A stretch of DNA of 64,000 nt, from contig NZ_AP027365.1 in assembly GCF_030295995.1 (NCBI RefSeq), forward strand, positions 868,001-932,000. The letters run 5' to 3'. This document shows, piece after piece, positions 7,742 through 17,077 of this stretch. Made by a program: the position numbers and the translations under genes. The notes below the pieces were generated by a model. The model was not told the DNA's origin, made no database searches, and saw only the letters and a program-made list of their open reading frames with translations. The first letter of the stretch is position 1, and each line of letters begins with the position of its first letter. The stretch comes from Thalassotalea hakodatensis (GTDB lineage: Bacteria > Pseudomonadota > Gammaproteobacteria > Enterobacterales > Alteromonadaceae).

Positions 7742-7769
7742 ATTATTTCAATATTAAGATGTCTGTCGA
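7742..7769 (-). promoter_or_regulatory. sigma-70 promoter of the retron
   Basis: On the minus strand TCGACA (7764-7769) and AATAAT (7742-7747) are each one base from consensus and are 16 bp apart. Transcription would begin near 7735, just ahead of the a1 repeat, and read through msr-msd into the RT gene. Confidence 0.55.
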
Positions 7770-7868
7770 ATAAGAAAATATCATTTACTTTCATTTAACT
7801 AGGCTGATTATATAGTTTTTGTAATTCAGAATTTTAAAGCGGAAAAAATAATCATTTAATTCTTAATT

Positions 7869-7926
7869 GGCCAGGTTATGGTTTAACAATCACCATAATA
7901 TGGCCAAAGTGGCCAAGTTATGCTTT
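7869..7926 (+). repeat. short imperfect direct repeat at the island boundary
   Basis: GGCCAGGTTATGGTTT (7869-7884) and GGCCAAGTTATGCTTT (7911-7926) differ at two positions and are 42 bp apart. They lie between the retron promoter and the 3' end of the tRNA, where attachment-site arms or a regulator's binding sites might be expected. Function unknown. Confidence 0.4.
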
Positions 7927-7960
7927 GATGCACAGTATTAACGAGATAGGTCATGTTAAA

Positions 7961-8037
7961 TGGTGGCCCCTCCCAGACTTGAACTGGGGACCTACCGATT
8001 ATGAGTCGGGTGCTCTAACCAACTGAGCTAAAGGGCC
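7961..8037 (-). tRNA. ileX: tRNA-Ile(CAU), the lysidine-modified isoleucine-2 tRNA
   Basis: The minus strand folds into a 77-nt tRNA with an encoded CCA. The acceptor strands GGCCCTT and AGGGGCC pair, the D-arm is AGCTCAGTTGGTTAGAGC, the anticodon arm CCGACTCATAATCGG carries CAU, and the T-arm is CCCAGTTCAAGTCTGGG. The GGCCC acceptor matches bacterial tRNA-Ile2 rather than elongator tRNA-Met, so TilS would modify the anticodon to read AUA. Proximity to rpoD also fits ileX in related genomes. Its 3' end points into the accessory island. Confidence 0.88.
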
Positions 8038-8199
8038 ATTTATTTGAAGATGATTGTGAATGCTTTCACAAATCGGCGTGCAGTATAAGCATTTTTTATT
8101 TTAATGTCACCACTGAAACTTTAAATTTTATCAATGATTGGTTTGTTAGCTTATTTGTTGAGCAATACAGCACTAATAGCTGCATTGCTCAACATCAAT

Positions 8200-10950
8200 T
8201 TAGTGCTTTATTCCGCGTGCTATAGAAAGTGGTACTAATAGAAGCATTAGCCAGAACCAAGCGCCGCCGCCACTGCTTCCTCCTGAATTAGGTTCAGTAA
8301 CTGTTGGCGCGACTACCGTAATTGAAATACTTTCGGTTGTTGCTGCGCCTCTAAAGTCAGTTGCCGTAAAACTAAAGGTTAAAGTAGAAGCACTATTGGG
8401 CGCTATAAAACTGGCCTCTAGTTGATCAGCATTGGTAATTTCTACAACTGCGCCGTCTGTTTGCTGCCATTGATAGGTCATTTCATCGTCATCAGAGTCT
8501 TGAGCACTTGCGGTTAAATTAACGGTTTGCCCGGTATTGACTTGAAAGTTCTCACTTAAAGTTACCGTTGGTGCATTGTTGGTTTCGTCATCCACGATGG
8601 TTACGGTAACTGTGCCGTTTGTACCTATGCGGCCATTGGCGATTGTGGTTAATGTGAGCGTAAATGTTTCTGCTTGCTCTTCAAGGTCATCATCTAGCAA
8701 GGTAATATCAATATATTGTGTATCGTTATCACCATCAGCCCATGTTAATTGTCCAGCGGCGGCTAAAACGTCAGCACCGACTGTAGCGTCGATGCCTTGA
8801 AGTTGATATGAGTACGATATTTCGCCTTGTGTGTTACCAAGGCGATTAACGGCGATTGATAATGTTTCCTGCGTTTCGGCAACTTCTGTGCTTGCAAGGG
8901 CAAATGATGCGGCACCATAATCTGGCTCTCCATTTATGGTGACATTGACATAACTGTTATGGCCTAACGATGCACCATTGGTTGGGTTGTATAGTTTTAA
9001 GAAGAATGACTCGTCATTTTCAAACCCCATGTTATTTTCAGCAATGTTAATCTCAATTGTTTTAGCGGTAACATCATTTTCTGCCCAAGTAAGCGTGCCA
9101 TTAGACACTTGAAAGTCGCTATTAGCGTCTGCACTGCCTGGTATAACAACATAGTCTACCGATACTGCGCTATTCGTCGCCTGTGCACCTGTGCGCTCAA
9201 TCGTGAGAGACAATGTGTTATTGTCGTTGGTAGATACTTTGGCTTGATTAAAAACAAGCGTACCTTGAGCTTCATCTAAGGTATTGTCTTTAAAAATGAA
9301 TAAACCGCTATTGATATCACTTACTAGAATATTACCTGACGGTAAATATGGGTATACACCCCAAGCACCGTTAAAACTGGCATTATCACTTGGTGTAAAT
9401 GTGTCAAAGTAACCTACTTGTTCGGGTGATGCAGGGTCGGTAATATCTAATACCGTCAAGCCTCGTTCATAATTTGACATGTAATAACGATTACCACGGA
9501 CAAAGCCGTTGTGATCTATCGCTCTTGTGTCACCAACCCATGAGCCAACCTGCGTAGGATTTGTTAAGTCAGTAATATCAAAAATGCGCAGCGTAGAGTT
9601 AATGCCTAAATTTACTTCGTCGAGTTCATCATGCACGAACACATAGTTATTGTCTTCAGATGACCACCCTGAATGAACGTATTGTGCACCTGAATATGTA
9701 GCGCGCCCTAAATCTGTAGTTTTTGTGGTGTCGGTAATATCCCATAACAAAAACTCAGATTCGTTGAAGTCGAAAAAGATGGTACAAAATGCTTGTGCAT
9801 TAACACAGTCAGTATCTTTTCGACTGTCTGTTATGGTCATTGATGCTGCATCATGTGTATACGGACGTGAACCTGTTGATTGGTCTGATTGATAAGCATC
9901 AGTTAGTTGAGTCAGTGTTTTAGGATCACTCAAATCGTAATTGAGAAATTGCCCTGTGTTTTTATTGGTACCTGCTAAATGTAAGATAGGTGTAGTGTTT
10001 GGATGTGCAATGTTAAGGCTATAGTCAACGTTTGAAATGTAAACATTATGGGCGTTGTACACTGTTTGATTTTTTTCAACAACATTGATCGAATGAGGCA
10101 AATTATTTAAATCGATTATGGTGACGTACTCAGTATTGCTAGGAGATGCGCCATCTAATGTAACGTAAGCATAGGCTTGCCATAAGCCAATGCTTTTATC
10201 AAAGTATTGGTATACTTTGATATCTCGCCATACAACAGCTCTGCCGTTTACAGCACCTACTTCTGTAGGGTTGCTTGGGTCGCTAACATCAACAACAGAT
10301 GCGCCACGCTCTAGGCCAATAATTGCGTATTCTTTACCGGTGTTTAAATCAACATGTCCCCAAATATCACTACCGGCACCGCTATTTGTGGATAACGCAC
10401 TTAAGGGCAGATGGCCAAGTAAATCTATATTTTCGCAATCGTAACTTCCTGCTTTACCATTAACACAGTTAACATTTGTCTGCACCGTTTGCATGCTTTT
10501 GTAAGCGGCAAGTTTTGCTGTTAATCGACTGTCTTGCTTTAATGCTTTACGATCTGTAATGATATTAAAGCCGTGACTCGCTAGTTCATTGGCAAACTCA
10601 TGTGGAATACCAATAAGTGTTGATATATTGGTCGCAGGGCTTTGGCTTTGAAAGTGATCAAATTTATTGTATCCGCCGCGAATAGGGACAATTTTACTTT
10701 TTAGATAAAATAGTTCGTTAGCATCATTGATATGATATTCACCACTGGCAACGAGTACTTTGTCGCCTTTATTCGCTTGTGTTACTGCATAGGCTATCGT
10801 TTTACAGGGTCGCAAAGCGTTGTCACATTTCCCTACATCGTTACCGTCAGGGGCAACAAATCGTGCCCTGTCATGCTCTGAGTGTGCTAACGCTTGAGTG
10901 GTCAGTAACGCCGATACAAGTAGTAGAGTCCTGCTTAAGGTGCTTTTCAT
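8200..10950 (-). CDS. choice-of-anchor B surface protein with Calx-beta domains and GlyGly-CTERM anchor
   Basis: An exported protein of 916 residues. A signal peptide (MKSTLSRTLLLVSALLTTQALA) is followed by a short right-handed beta-helix-like start (FVAPDGNDVGKC...ANKGDKVLVASGEYHI). A long LVIVD/beta-propeller-like choice-of-anchor B region (about 150-560) follows, with repeats such as GASVVDVSDPSNPTEVG and GLTVLDITDPASPEQVG. Two Calx-beta domains (about 565-790) and an Ig/PKD-like domain (NNAPTVTLSENF...) come next. The end, SGGSSGGGAWFWLMLLL then a basic tail, is a GlyGly-CTERM signal, processed by rhombosortase in other bacteria. It is divergent from the MbnP/MbnH pair, suggesting a shared envelope or metal context. 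The substrate is unknown. Confidence 0.88.
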   Translation of the reverse strand: MKSTLSRTLLLVSALLTTQALAHSEHDRARFVAPDGNDVGKCDNALRPCKTIAYAVTQANKGDKVLVASGEYHINDANELFYLKSKIVPIRGGYNKFDHFQSQSPATNISTLIGIPHEFANELASHGFNIITDRKALKQDSRLTAKLAAYKSMQTVQTNVNCVNGKAGSYDCENIDLLGHLPLSALSTNSGAGSDIWGHVDLNTGKEYAIIGLERGASVVDVSDPSNPTEVGAVNGRAVVWRDIKVYQYFDKSIGLWQAYAYVTLDGASPSNTEYVTIIDLNNLPHSINVVEKNQTVYNAHNVYISNVDYSLNIAHPNTTPILHLAGTNKNTGQFLNYDLSDPKTLTQLTDAYQSDQSTGSRPYTHDAASMTITDSRKDTDCVNAQAFCTIFFDFNESEFLLWDITDTTKTTDLGRATYSGAQYVHSGWSSEDNNYVFVHDELDEVNLGINSTLRIFDITDLTNPTQVGSWVGDTRAIDHNGFVRGNRYYMSNYERGLTVLDITDPASPEQVGYFDTFTPSDNASFNGAWGVYPYLPSGNILVSDINSGLFIFKDNTLDEAQGTLVFNQAKVSTNDNNTLSLTIERTGAQATNSAVSVDYVVIPGSADANSDFQVSNGTLTWAENDVTAKTIEINIAENNMGFENDESFFLKLYNPTNGASLGHNSYVNVTINGEPDYGAASFALASTEVAETQETLSIAVNRLGNTQGEISYSYQLQGIDATVGADVLAAAGQLTWADGDNDTQYIDITLLDDDLEEQAETFTLTLTTIANGRIGTNGTVTVTIVDDETNNAPTVTLSENFQVNTGQTVNLTASAQDSDDDEMTYQWQQTDGAVVEITNADQLEASFIAPNSASTLTFSFTATDFRGAATTESISITVVAPTVTEPNSGGSSGGGAWFWLMLLLVPLSIARGIKH

Positions 10951-11184
10951 TATAGAATGTCCATTATTACATTGAATTCACTTTCTTTAGTATAACTTAA
11001 CAATTGTGACGTAAAGTTTTAACTTATATATAAAATTAAATATTTGAAATGTGTATCAAATTGTTGTCAATACTGGGGGGATATACTTGATAACAGACTC
11101 ATGTGCGGTCTAGCTTTTTGTACCTTAATTACTGATAATGCCTGTGTTTAATTATTTATTTTCGTCGCGTTTATAGGGATTTTG

Positions 11185-11919
11185 ATGAAGTATATTTTGT
11201 GGGTAAATGTTATAATACTTTGTATGTTAATGGGGTGCTCTCAACCCGAAAAACAACGCTTAATCACCGTTGAGGTTTATTTTAATGGCTCACCACTTAA
11301 CTGTAATTCCGTTATTGACAACAAGTGGCAATTGTCACAATTGTATTTATACCTCAGCAATATTGCCATGCTCAATGAGCAGCAATTATGGCAACCTATA
11401 AGTTTGACTGAAACACCTACACAGCATCAAAACGTTGCTTTGCTAGGAATAAATTGCGCCGATGAAGCAAACGCAACCTGGCAATTAGCATTGTCAGGTG
11501 ACCTAGAAGGAAAACAGCTGAAAGCCACTGTTGGTGTACCTTTTGATTTAAATCATCAAAACCCAATGACGCAACAAAGCCCATTAAATGTGCCAAATAT
11601 GTTTTGGGTATGGCAGACCGGCCATAAATTTATGCGTTTTGAAATGCAAAGTAATACTGAAAATTGGTTGTTTCATTTAGGATCAACAGGTTGTTCATCT
11701 GCCAGTGCACTTAGATCACCCAAGCAAGCTTGTGTTCACCCTAATCGAGTGAGTATTTCGTTAGGGACAATCAAACAAGGTGTTGTTCAGTTGGATATTG
11801 CGCCATGGTTCCATGATATTGTTTTTAGTGAACACAGTAACTGTAAAAGTGCACGAGACAATATTGCTTGTCAGTTAATCTTTGCCAATATTGCCCGTCA
11901 TACGCCGAACATGCTATGA
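11185..11919 (+). CDS. MbnP-family copper-binding lipoprotein
   Basis: A periplasmic lipoprotein of 244 residues; the signal peptide ends in the lipobox LMGC with Cys18. The family signature includes VEVYFNGSPLNC near the start, the aromatic stretch NMFWVWQTGHKFMRFE, and HLGSTGCSS with paired cysteines. MbnP proteins bind copper, partly through a kynurenine formed from a Trp by the partner MbnH. The ATG at 11185 is preferred over an in-frame TTG at 11182 because AGGGA lies at a suitable distance. The stop overlaps the mbnH start by 4 bases (ATGA), so the two are translationally coupled. Confidence 0.88.
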   Translation: MKYILWVNVIILCMLMGCSQPEKQRLITVEVYFNGSPLNCNSVIDNKWQLSQLYLYLSNIAMLNEQQLWQPISLTETPTQHQNVALLGINCADEANATWQLALSGDLEGKQLKATVGVPFDLNHQNPMTQQSPLNVPNMFWVWQTGHKFMRFEMQSNTENWLFHLGSTGCSSASALRSPKQACVHPNRVSISLGTIKQGVVQLDIAPWFHDIVFSEHSNCKSARDNIACQLIFANIARHTPNML

Positions 11920-13043
11920 AAATACATTCTCTAATTTTTATAGCATGTTTACTGTTGATTATTGCTTGTGGCAAAGATACCAAGCCACCTGAATATCAAT
12001 GGCCAATAATGGCAGGTTTTCCTAAACCTCAAGTACCCGTTGATAACCCAATGAGTGAAGCTAAGGTAATGCTTGGCAGGAAAATTTTCTATGATAAAGC
12101 GTTGTCCTTTAACAAAACTCAGTCTTGTGCTAGCTGTCATCAGCAGGAATTTGCCTTTGCAGAAAGCCGACACACCTCGACTGGCACAACAGGACAGGTT
12201 CATCGACGAAATGCATTAGCGTTAGTTAATGTCGCATATAATAAAACACTGACATGGGCTCATGATGGTATTACGTCTATAGAGCAACAGGTGTTAATTC
12301 CCATGTTTGGTGAAGCGCCAATTGAATTAGGGATCACCCAGCATGAAGAAGCTGTGCTTAATCGCTTTAAGCACGGTGAATATCCTAAATTATTTTCTAA
12401 AGCATTTCCTAATGAGAACATTTCTTTTGCAACAGTTTCAAAGGCATTAGCAAGCTTTGTTAGAAGTTTGATTTCATTGAACGCACCGTTTGATCGCTAT
12501 GCTTATCAAGGAGATGATAATGCAATTTCAGCATCGGCAATTCGTGGTATGAACTTATTTTTTTCCGAAAAACTTGAATGTCATCACTGTCATGGTGGTT
12601 TTAACTTTACGCAATCAACCAGTCATGAACGCCAAATTCTTGATCGTCGTCCTTTTCATAATACGGGGTTATATTTTACTCATAACGATCAAGGTTATCC
12701 GAAAAAAGATATTGGCTTAGCAGAAGTATCTGAAATTATGCGAGATAACGGACGGTTTAGAGCACCAACACTCAGGAATATTGAAGTCACTGCGCCTTAT
12801 ATGCATGATGGTAGCATTGAAACGTTAGGTGAAGTATTAGACTTTTATGCCGCTGGAGGTAGAGAATTAGCACAAGGTGAATTTGTTGGCGACGGTAGGA
12901 AAAATCCCTTAAAGAGCCCTTTTATAAAAGGGTTTGAGATGACTGAACAAGATAAGCAAGATTTACTAGCATTTTTAACAACACTAACGGATGAATCGTT
13001 TTTAACCAACCCAAAATTCGGGCCACCAAAAGAGGTAAAATAA
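11916..13043 (+). CDS. MbnH-type di-haem enzyme (MauG/cytochrome c peroxidase family)
   Basis: A 375-residue di-haem protein. A lipoprotein signal ends at Cys18 (LLIIAC). Two haem c sites are visible, CASCH (C71, C74, H75) and CHHCH (C222, C225, H226). The C-terminal motif APTLRNIEVTAPYMHDGSIETLGEVLDFYAAGG is diagnostic of the MauG/CCP family. With MbnP next to it, the likely reaction is oxidation of a Trp in MbnP to form a copper ligand. A longer frame from 11868 exists but would put a soluble stretch before the signal peptide; the ATG at 11916 overlaps the mbnP stop and is right. A bidirectional terminator follows. Confidence 0.9.
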   Translation: MKIHSLIFIACLLLIIACGKDTKPPEYQWPIMAGFPKPQVPVDNPMSEAKVMLGRKIFYDKALSFNKTQSCASCHQQEFAFAESRHTSTGTTGQVHRRNALALVNVAYNKTLTWAHDGITSIEQQVLIPMFGEAPIELGITQHEEAVLNRFKHGEYPKLFSKAFPNENISFATVSKALASFVRSLISLNAPFDRYAYQGDDNAISASAIRGMNLFFSEKLECHHCHGGFNFTQSTSHERQILDRRPFHNTGLYFTHNDQGYPKKDIGLAEVSEIMRDNGRFRAPTLRNIEVTAPYMHDGSIETLGEVLDFYAAGGRELAQGEFVGDGRKNPLKSPFIKGFEMTEQDKQDLLAFLTTLTDESFLTNPKFGPPKEVK

Positions 13044-13073
13044 CGTTTAATATTCATTATTGTTAGACAAAAA

Positions 13074-13097
13074 AATCCAGCCACTTGGCTGGATTTT
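13074..13097. terminator. bidirectional terminator between mbnH and rpoD
   Basis: AATCCAGCC and GGCTGGATT form a 9-bp stem with a 4-base loop, with an A-run on the left and TT on the right, serving convergent transcripts. Confidence 0.85.
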
Positions 13098-13115
13098 CAT
13101 TTTTATTTAACTTGC

Positions 13116-14978
13116 TTACTCGCCATCTAAGAAACTTTTCAGTTGTTCAGAACGAGAAGGGTGACGAAGCTTACGTAACGCTTTTGCTTCAATTTGACGA
13201 ATACGTTCACGCGTTACGTCAAACTGTTTACCCACTTCTTCAAGTGTGTGATCAGTATTCATATCAATACCAAAACGCATACGTAATACTTTCGCTTCAC
13301 GTGCGGTGAGTCCTGCTAGTACTTCGTGTGTTGCATCTTTCAGGTTTTCAGACGTTGCTGAGTCAACCGGTAATTCACCACTGCCGTCTTCAATAAAGTC
13401 ACCTAAGTGCGAATCTTCATCGTCGCCAATTGGTGTTTCCATTGAAATCGGTTCTTTCGCTATTTTTAATACCTTACGAATTTTATCTTCAGGCATTATC
13501 ATACGTTCTGCTAATTCTTCTGGCGTAGGCTCTCTACCCATTTCTTGAAGCATTTGGCGAGAAATACGGTTAAGCTTATTGATGGTTTCAATCATATGCA
13601 CAGGAATACGAATGGTACGGGCTTGGTCAGCGATTGAACGCGTAATTGCCTGACGTATCCACCATGTTGCATAGGTAGAAAACTTGTAACCACGACGGTA
13701 TTCAAACTTATCTACCGCTTTCATTAAACCAATATTACCTTCTTGGATAAGATCTAAGAATTGTAAACCACGGTTTGTGTATTTTTTCGCGATAGAAATT
13801 ACGAGACGTAAGTTTGCTTCTACCATTTCTTTTTTCGCGCGGCGAGCTTTTGCTTCACCAATTGACATACGACGGTTAATGTCTTTAATGCCATGCACGT
13901 TTAAGAACGTTTCTTGCTCTAAGTGTCCAAGCTTTTGAATACAACGTTCAACGTCTAATTCAACATCAGCCAGTTTAGTTGACCATGCCTCACCCGCTTC
14001 TTGCTGTGCAACGAACCAATCTTTAGAGGTTTCATTACCTGGGAAAATCTTGATGAAGGTTGCTTTTGGCATACCTGCGCCAACAACACAGTGCTTCATG
14101 ATCAAACGTTCTTGAACACGTAATTTGTCCATAACCTGACGCATGTTTTTAACCAGTTTGTCAAAAACTTTTGGTACAAGTCTGAACTCTTTAAATACTT
14201 CAGCTAGCTCATCAATGGCAGCAACGGCATCTTTATGTACACGGCCTTTTGCATCGATTATTTTATTGGCAGCTTCATACTTTTCACGCAGCATACCGAA
14301 CTTTTCACGAGCAAGTTCAGGATCTGGCCCTGTATCTTCTTCCTCTTCATCTTCGTCATCGTCAGATTTGTCGCCATCTTTTTCAAGATCTTCGTCTTCA
14401 TCGTCCAACTCTTCTTCAGAAAGTTCTGAACCAATATGGGTTGCAGCTGCCGGAATTTCATCTTCTTCGGCATCAGGGTCAAGGAACCCTAAAATTATAT
14501 CGCTTAAACGACCTTCTTCTGCTTCAAAGTTATCCCATTGTTCAAGCAAATAATTAATTGCAGGGGGATATTCAGCAACAGAGCGCTGTACTTCTTTAAT
14601 TCCTTCTTCGATACGCTTGGCGATAACAATTTCGCCTTTACGCGTTAGAAGTTCAACAGTACCCATTTCACGCATGTACATACGTACTGGGTCAGTTGTT
14701 CTACCAATTTCACTCTCAACAGTCGCTAATGCCTGTGCCGCCGCTTCAGCAGCGTCTTCATCAGTATTAGCTTCTGACATCATTAATGTATCGCTGTCAG
14801 GGGCATGTTCAAATACTTGAATACCCATGTCATTGATCATTCTAATAATGTCTTCAACTTGATCTGAATCTATGATGTCTTGAGGAAGATGATCGTTAAC
14901 CTCGGCAAAAGTTAAGTAACCTTGTTCTTTACCTTTGGTTATTAACTCTTTGAGTCTAGATTGTGGGGCTTGATCCAT
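13116..14978 (-). CDS. rpoD: RNA polymerase primary sigma factor (sigma-70)
   Basis: The housekeeping sigma factor, 620 residues. Region 1.1 starts at [13 protein letters not shown]; region 1.2 contains [11 protein letters not shown]; an acidic non-conserved region ([20 protein letters not shown]) follows. Region 2 has [19 protein letters not shown] for -10 melting, and region 4.2 has [20 protein letters not shown] for -35 recognition. The frame extends 21 codons upstream (MLKFSALLF...), but that stretch is unlike any sigma-70 N-terminus; the ATG at 14978 has GGTGGA upstream. It is the last gene of the rpsU-yqeY-dnaG-rpoD operon, with a 192-bp gap from dnaG that could hold a secondary promoter. 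Confidence 0.98.
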   Translation of the reverse strand: MDQAPQSRLKELITKGKEQGYLTFAEVNDHLPQDIIDSDQVEDIIRMINDMGIQVFEHAPDSDTLMMSEANTDEDAAEAAAQALATVESEIGRTTDPVRMYMREMGTVELLTRKGEIVIAKRIEEGIKEVQRSVAEYPPAINYLLEQWDNFEAEEGRLSDIILGFLDPDAEEDEIPAAATHIGSELSEEELDDEDEDLEKDGDKSDDDEDEEEEDTGPDPELAREKFGMLREKYEAANKIIDAKGRVHKDAVAAIDELAEVFKEFRLVPKVFDKLVKNMRQVMDKLRVQERLIMKHCVVGAGMPKATFIKIFPGNETSKDWFVAQQEAGEAWSTKLADVELDVERCIQKLGHLEQETFLNVHGIKDINRRMSIGEAKARRAKKEMVEANLRLVISIAKKYTNRGLQFLDLIQEGNIGLMKAVDKFEYRRGYKFSTYATWWIRQAITRSIADQARTIRIPVHMIETINKLNRISRQMLQEMGREPTPEELAERMIMPEDKIRKVLKIAKEPISMETPIGDDEDSHLGDFIEDGSGELPVDSATSENLKDATHEVLAGLTAREAKVLRMRFGIDMNTDHTLEEVGKQFDVTRERIRQIEAKALRKLRHPSRSEQLKSFLDGE

Positions 14979-15170
14979 TGACGAGTGTCCACCTGTTTTT
15001 TGACGATAAAATACGAACAGTAAAGCCGAAAATTTTAGCAAATTGATTGTAAAATTACCAGCGATAATATCTGTTGCTTTGTACTATTTATGTTTAATAC
15101 CTTGTGAAAAATAAAAGTTATTTAACTCACGTGATATAAATTATAGCAAGTTTACAAAAATAAATGCCTG

Positions 15171-16925
15171 TTAAGCATTTAATAATATTTGTAACTCTTG
15201 CTTCTCTTGCGGCGTCATGCCATCTGTTCTGGCTTTTGCCAGTAAATATTCCGTTCGTTGTTCTACAAATTGGTTTAGCAGTTTTTCAATACTGTCTAAA
15301 AATACTTGCTCGGCAGCATCGTCTACTACGAGGTGCTGCCAACACATTAATTTGGTTAATTGCTCACCTTCTGTTGTTCCTCGAAAGTGTTCTAGCAATT
15401 GCGCACTGTTAGCCTCAGGGTTTTGCGAACACAGTATAATCAATTGATTTAGCAATGCCACACCTGGCAGTTCAACGCCTGCTAACATATTTAAATCTGG
15501 CAATGCTTTTACTATATGGGGATGCTCAATCAATAATGCAATAGCTAGCCTTACTGGGGTAACTTTTGCTGGTTTTGCAGCCACTTTATTGGCCGTTTTT
15601 TTGTTTCTACTTTGCAATTCACGTAAACGTTTTTCACTGGAGATACTAAATCGAGATGCCATTTCTTCAATCAACGCATTTTTGATCATACTGTCAGGCA
15701 TTTTGTTGAGTAAAGGTTGCAACTGATCAATTAACGCTGCTTTTTCTTCATGGGTCTTAGCGGGGTTATCTGCTAAAAATTTATCAAAAATAAACTTAGA
15801 TAAAGGTGATGCATCAGCAAGCACTCGTTCAAAGCCTTCCTTACCGAGCTGTCTAACTAATGAATCAGGGTCTTCACCGTCTGGAAGAAAAACAAATTTT
15901 AAGGTGATGCCATCTTGAATTAACGGTAGGGCATTTTCCATGGCTCGCCATGCTGCATCTTTGCCGGCGCGATCACCGTCATAGCAACAAATCACTTCTT
16001 TTACGGTACGAAAGAGTGTTTGAACTTGCTCAGCTGTGGTGGAAGTGCCTAATGATGCAACTGCGTAGTTTATACCGTGTTGCGCAAGTGCTACTACGTC
16101 CATATAGCCTTCAACGACCACTAACCGTTGTAGTTGTTTATTGGCTTGTTTCGCTTCAAAAAGGCCATATAACTCTTGCCCTTTGTGGTAAATTCGTGTT
16201 TCGGGCGAGTTTAAATATTTTGGTGTGCCATCACCTAACACTCGGCCACCAAAACCAATAACACGACCGCGTTTATCGTGAATAGGGAACATTATGCGGC
16301 CACGAAACCTATCATAAGGCTTGTTGCGCTCCCCTTGTATTGCCATGCCTAAATCAATTAATTGTTGGCGAGATTCACTCGATTGGCCATAAACTTTCAT
16401 CATGCCATCCCATTGATCGCTGATGTAGCCTATTCCGAAGGTTTTAGCAATTTGTCCACTTAAACCTCGCCCTTTTAAATAATCAATGGCGATTTGCTTA
16501 TCATCGGAAACTTTTAACTGTTGTTGATAAAATCGACTTATGTTTGCCATAAGTTCGTAATCATTTTGTTTTTGTTGGTAGGCTTGATGTTGTTGCTTTA
16601 GTTGTGCAGGTGTCTGATGAGATTGCTCTCTTGGCACATCCATTGAGTAAAAACTGGCTAACTCTTCTATCGCATCGGGGAATTCTAAACGATCAAACTC
16701 CATCAAAAAGGAAATAGCATTGCCGTGTTCGCCACAGCCAAAACAGTGGTAAAATTGTTTATCAGGACTCACAGAAAAAGAAGGCGACTTTTCGGTATGA
16801 AAAGGACAACATGCTTGGTAGTTTTTTCCTGCTTTTTTTAAAGGTACACGAGCATCTATAATTTCAACAATATCAGCGCGAGCCAATAAGTCGTCGATAA
16901 ACTGTCTCGGGATCATCCCGGCCAT
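15171..16925 (-). CDS. dnaG: DNA primase
   Basis: Makes RNA primers at the replication fork with DnaB helicase; 584 residues. The N-terminal zinc ribbon has C40, H43, C61 and C64 (CPFH...CFGCG). The primase core has RFRGRIMFPI, the TOPRIM motif VVEGYMDVVAL and CYDGDRAGKDAA. The C-terminal 130 residues form the DnaB-binding helicase-interaction domain. A second in-frame ATG three codons downstream (MIPRQFID) is also a possible start. Expression relative to rpsU is probably limited by the terminator at 17025-17055. Confidence 0.98.
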   Translation of the reverse strand: MAGMIPRQFIDDLLARADIVEIIDARVPLKKAGKNYQACCPFHTEKSPSFSVSPDKQFYHCFGCGEHGNAISFLMEFDRLEFPDAIEELASFYSMDVPREQSHQTPAQLKQQHQAYQQKQNDYELMANISRFYQQQLKVSDDKQIAIDYLKGRGLSGQIAKTFGIGYISDQWDGMMKVYGQSSESRQQLIDLGMAIQGERNKPYDRFRGRIMFPIHDKRGRVIGFGGRVLGDGTPKYLNSPETRIYHKGQELYGLFEAKQANKQLQRLVVVEGYMDVVALAQHGINYAVASLGTSTTAEQVQTLFRTVKEVICCYDGDRAGKDAAWRAMENALPLIQDGITLKFVFLPDGEDPDSLVRQLGKEGFERVLADASPLSKFIFDKFLADNPAKTHEEKAALIDQLQPLLNKMPDSMIKNALIEEMASRFSISSEKRLRELQSRNKKTANKVAAKPAKVTPVRLAIALLIEHPHIVKALPDLNMLAGVELPGVALLNQLIILCSQNPEANSAQLLEHFRGTTEGEQLTKLMCWQHLVVDDAAEQVFLDSIEKLLNQFVEQRTEYLLAKARTDGMTPQEKQELQILLNA

Positions 16926-17024
16926 ATCGATTATCCTCGTGTTAGGTTAAGCGGGTTAAAAAGTGTTTAAACACATTGATATTATACGTTATCGTAAAAT
17001 GCTTAAGTTTTCACTTTCAGGGAT

Positions 17025-17055
17025 AAAAAAACCGCAAATGTTGCCATTTACGGTT
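17025..17055 (-). terminator. intercistronic terminator between yqeY and dnaG
   Basis: On the minus strand AACCGTAAATG pairs with CATTTGCGGTT (11 bp, one G-U pair) around a GCAA loop and is followed by a run of seven U. It stops most rpsU-yqeY transcripts before dnaG, as the terminator after rpsU does in E. coli. Confidence 0.8.
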
Positions 17056-17077
17056 CTTACAAAACGTGCTTAATTAG

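Noticed and set aside
14143-14553. Serine-rich plus-strand frames opposite rpoD
   Set aside because: They are the antisense of the acidic region of sigma-70 and have no start signal or independent coding character.
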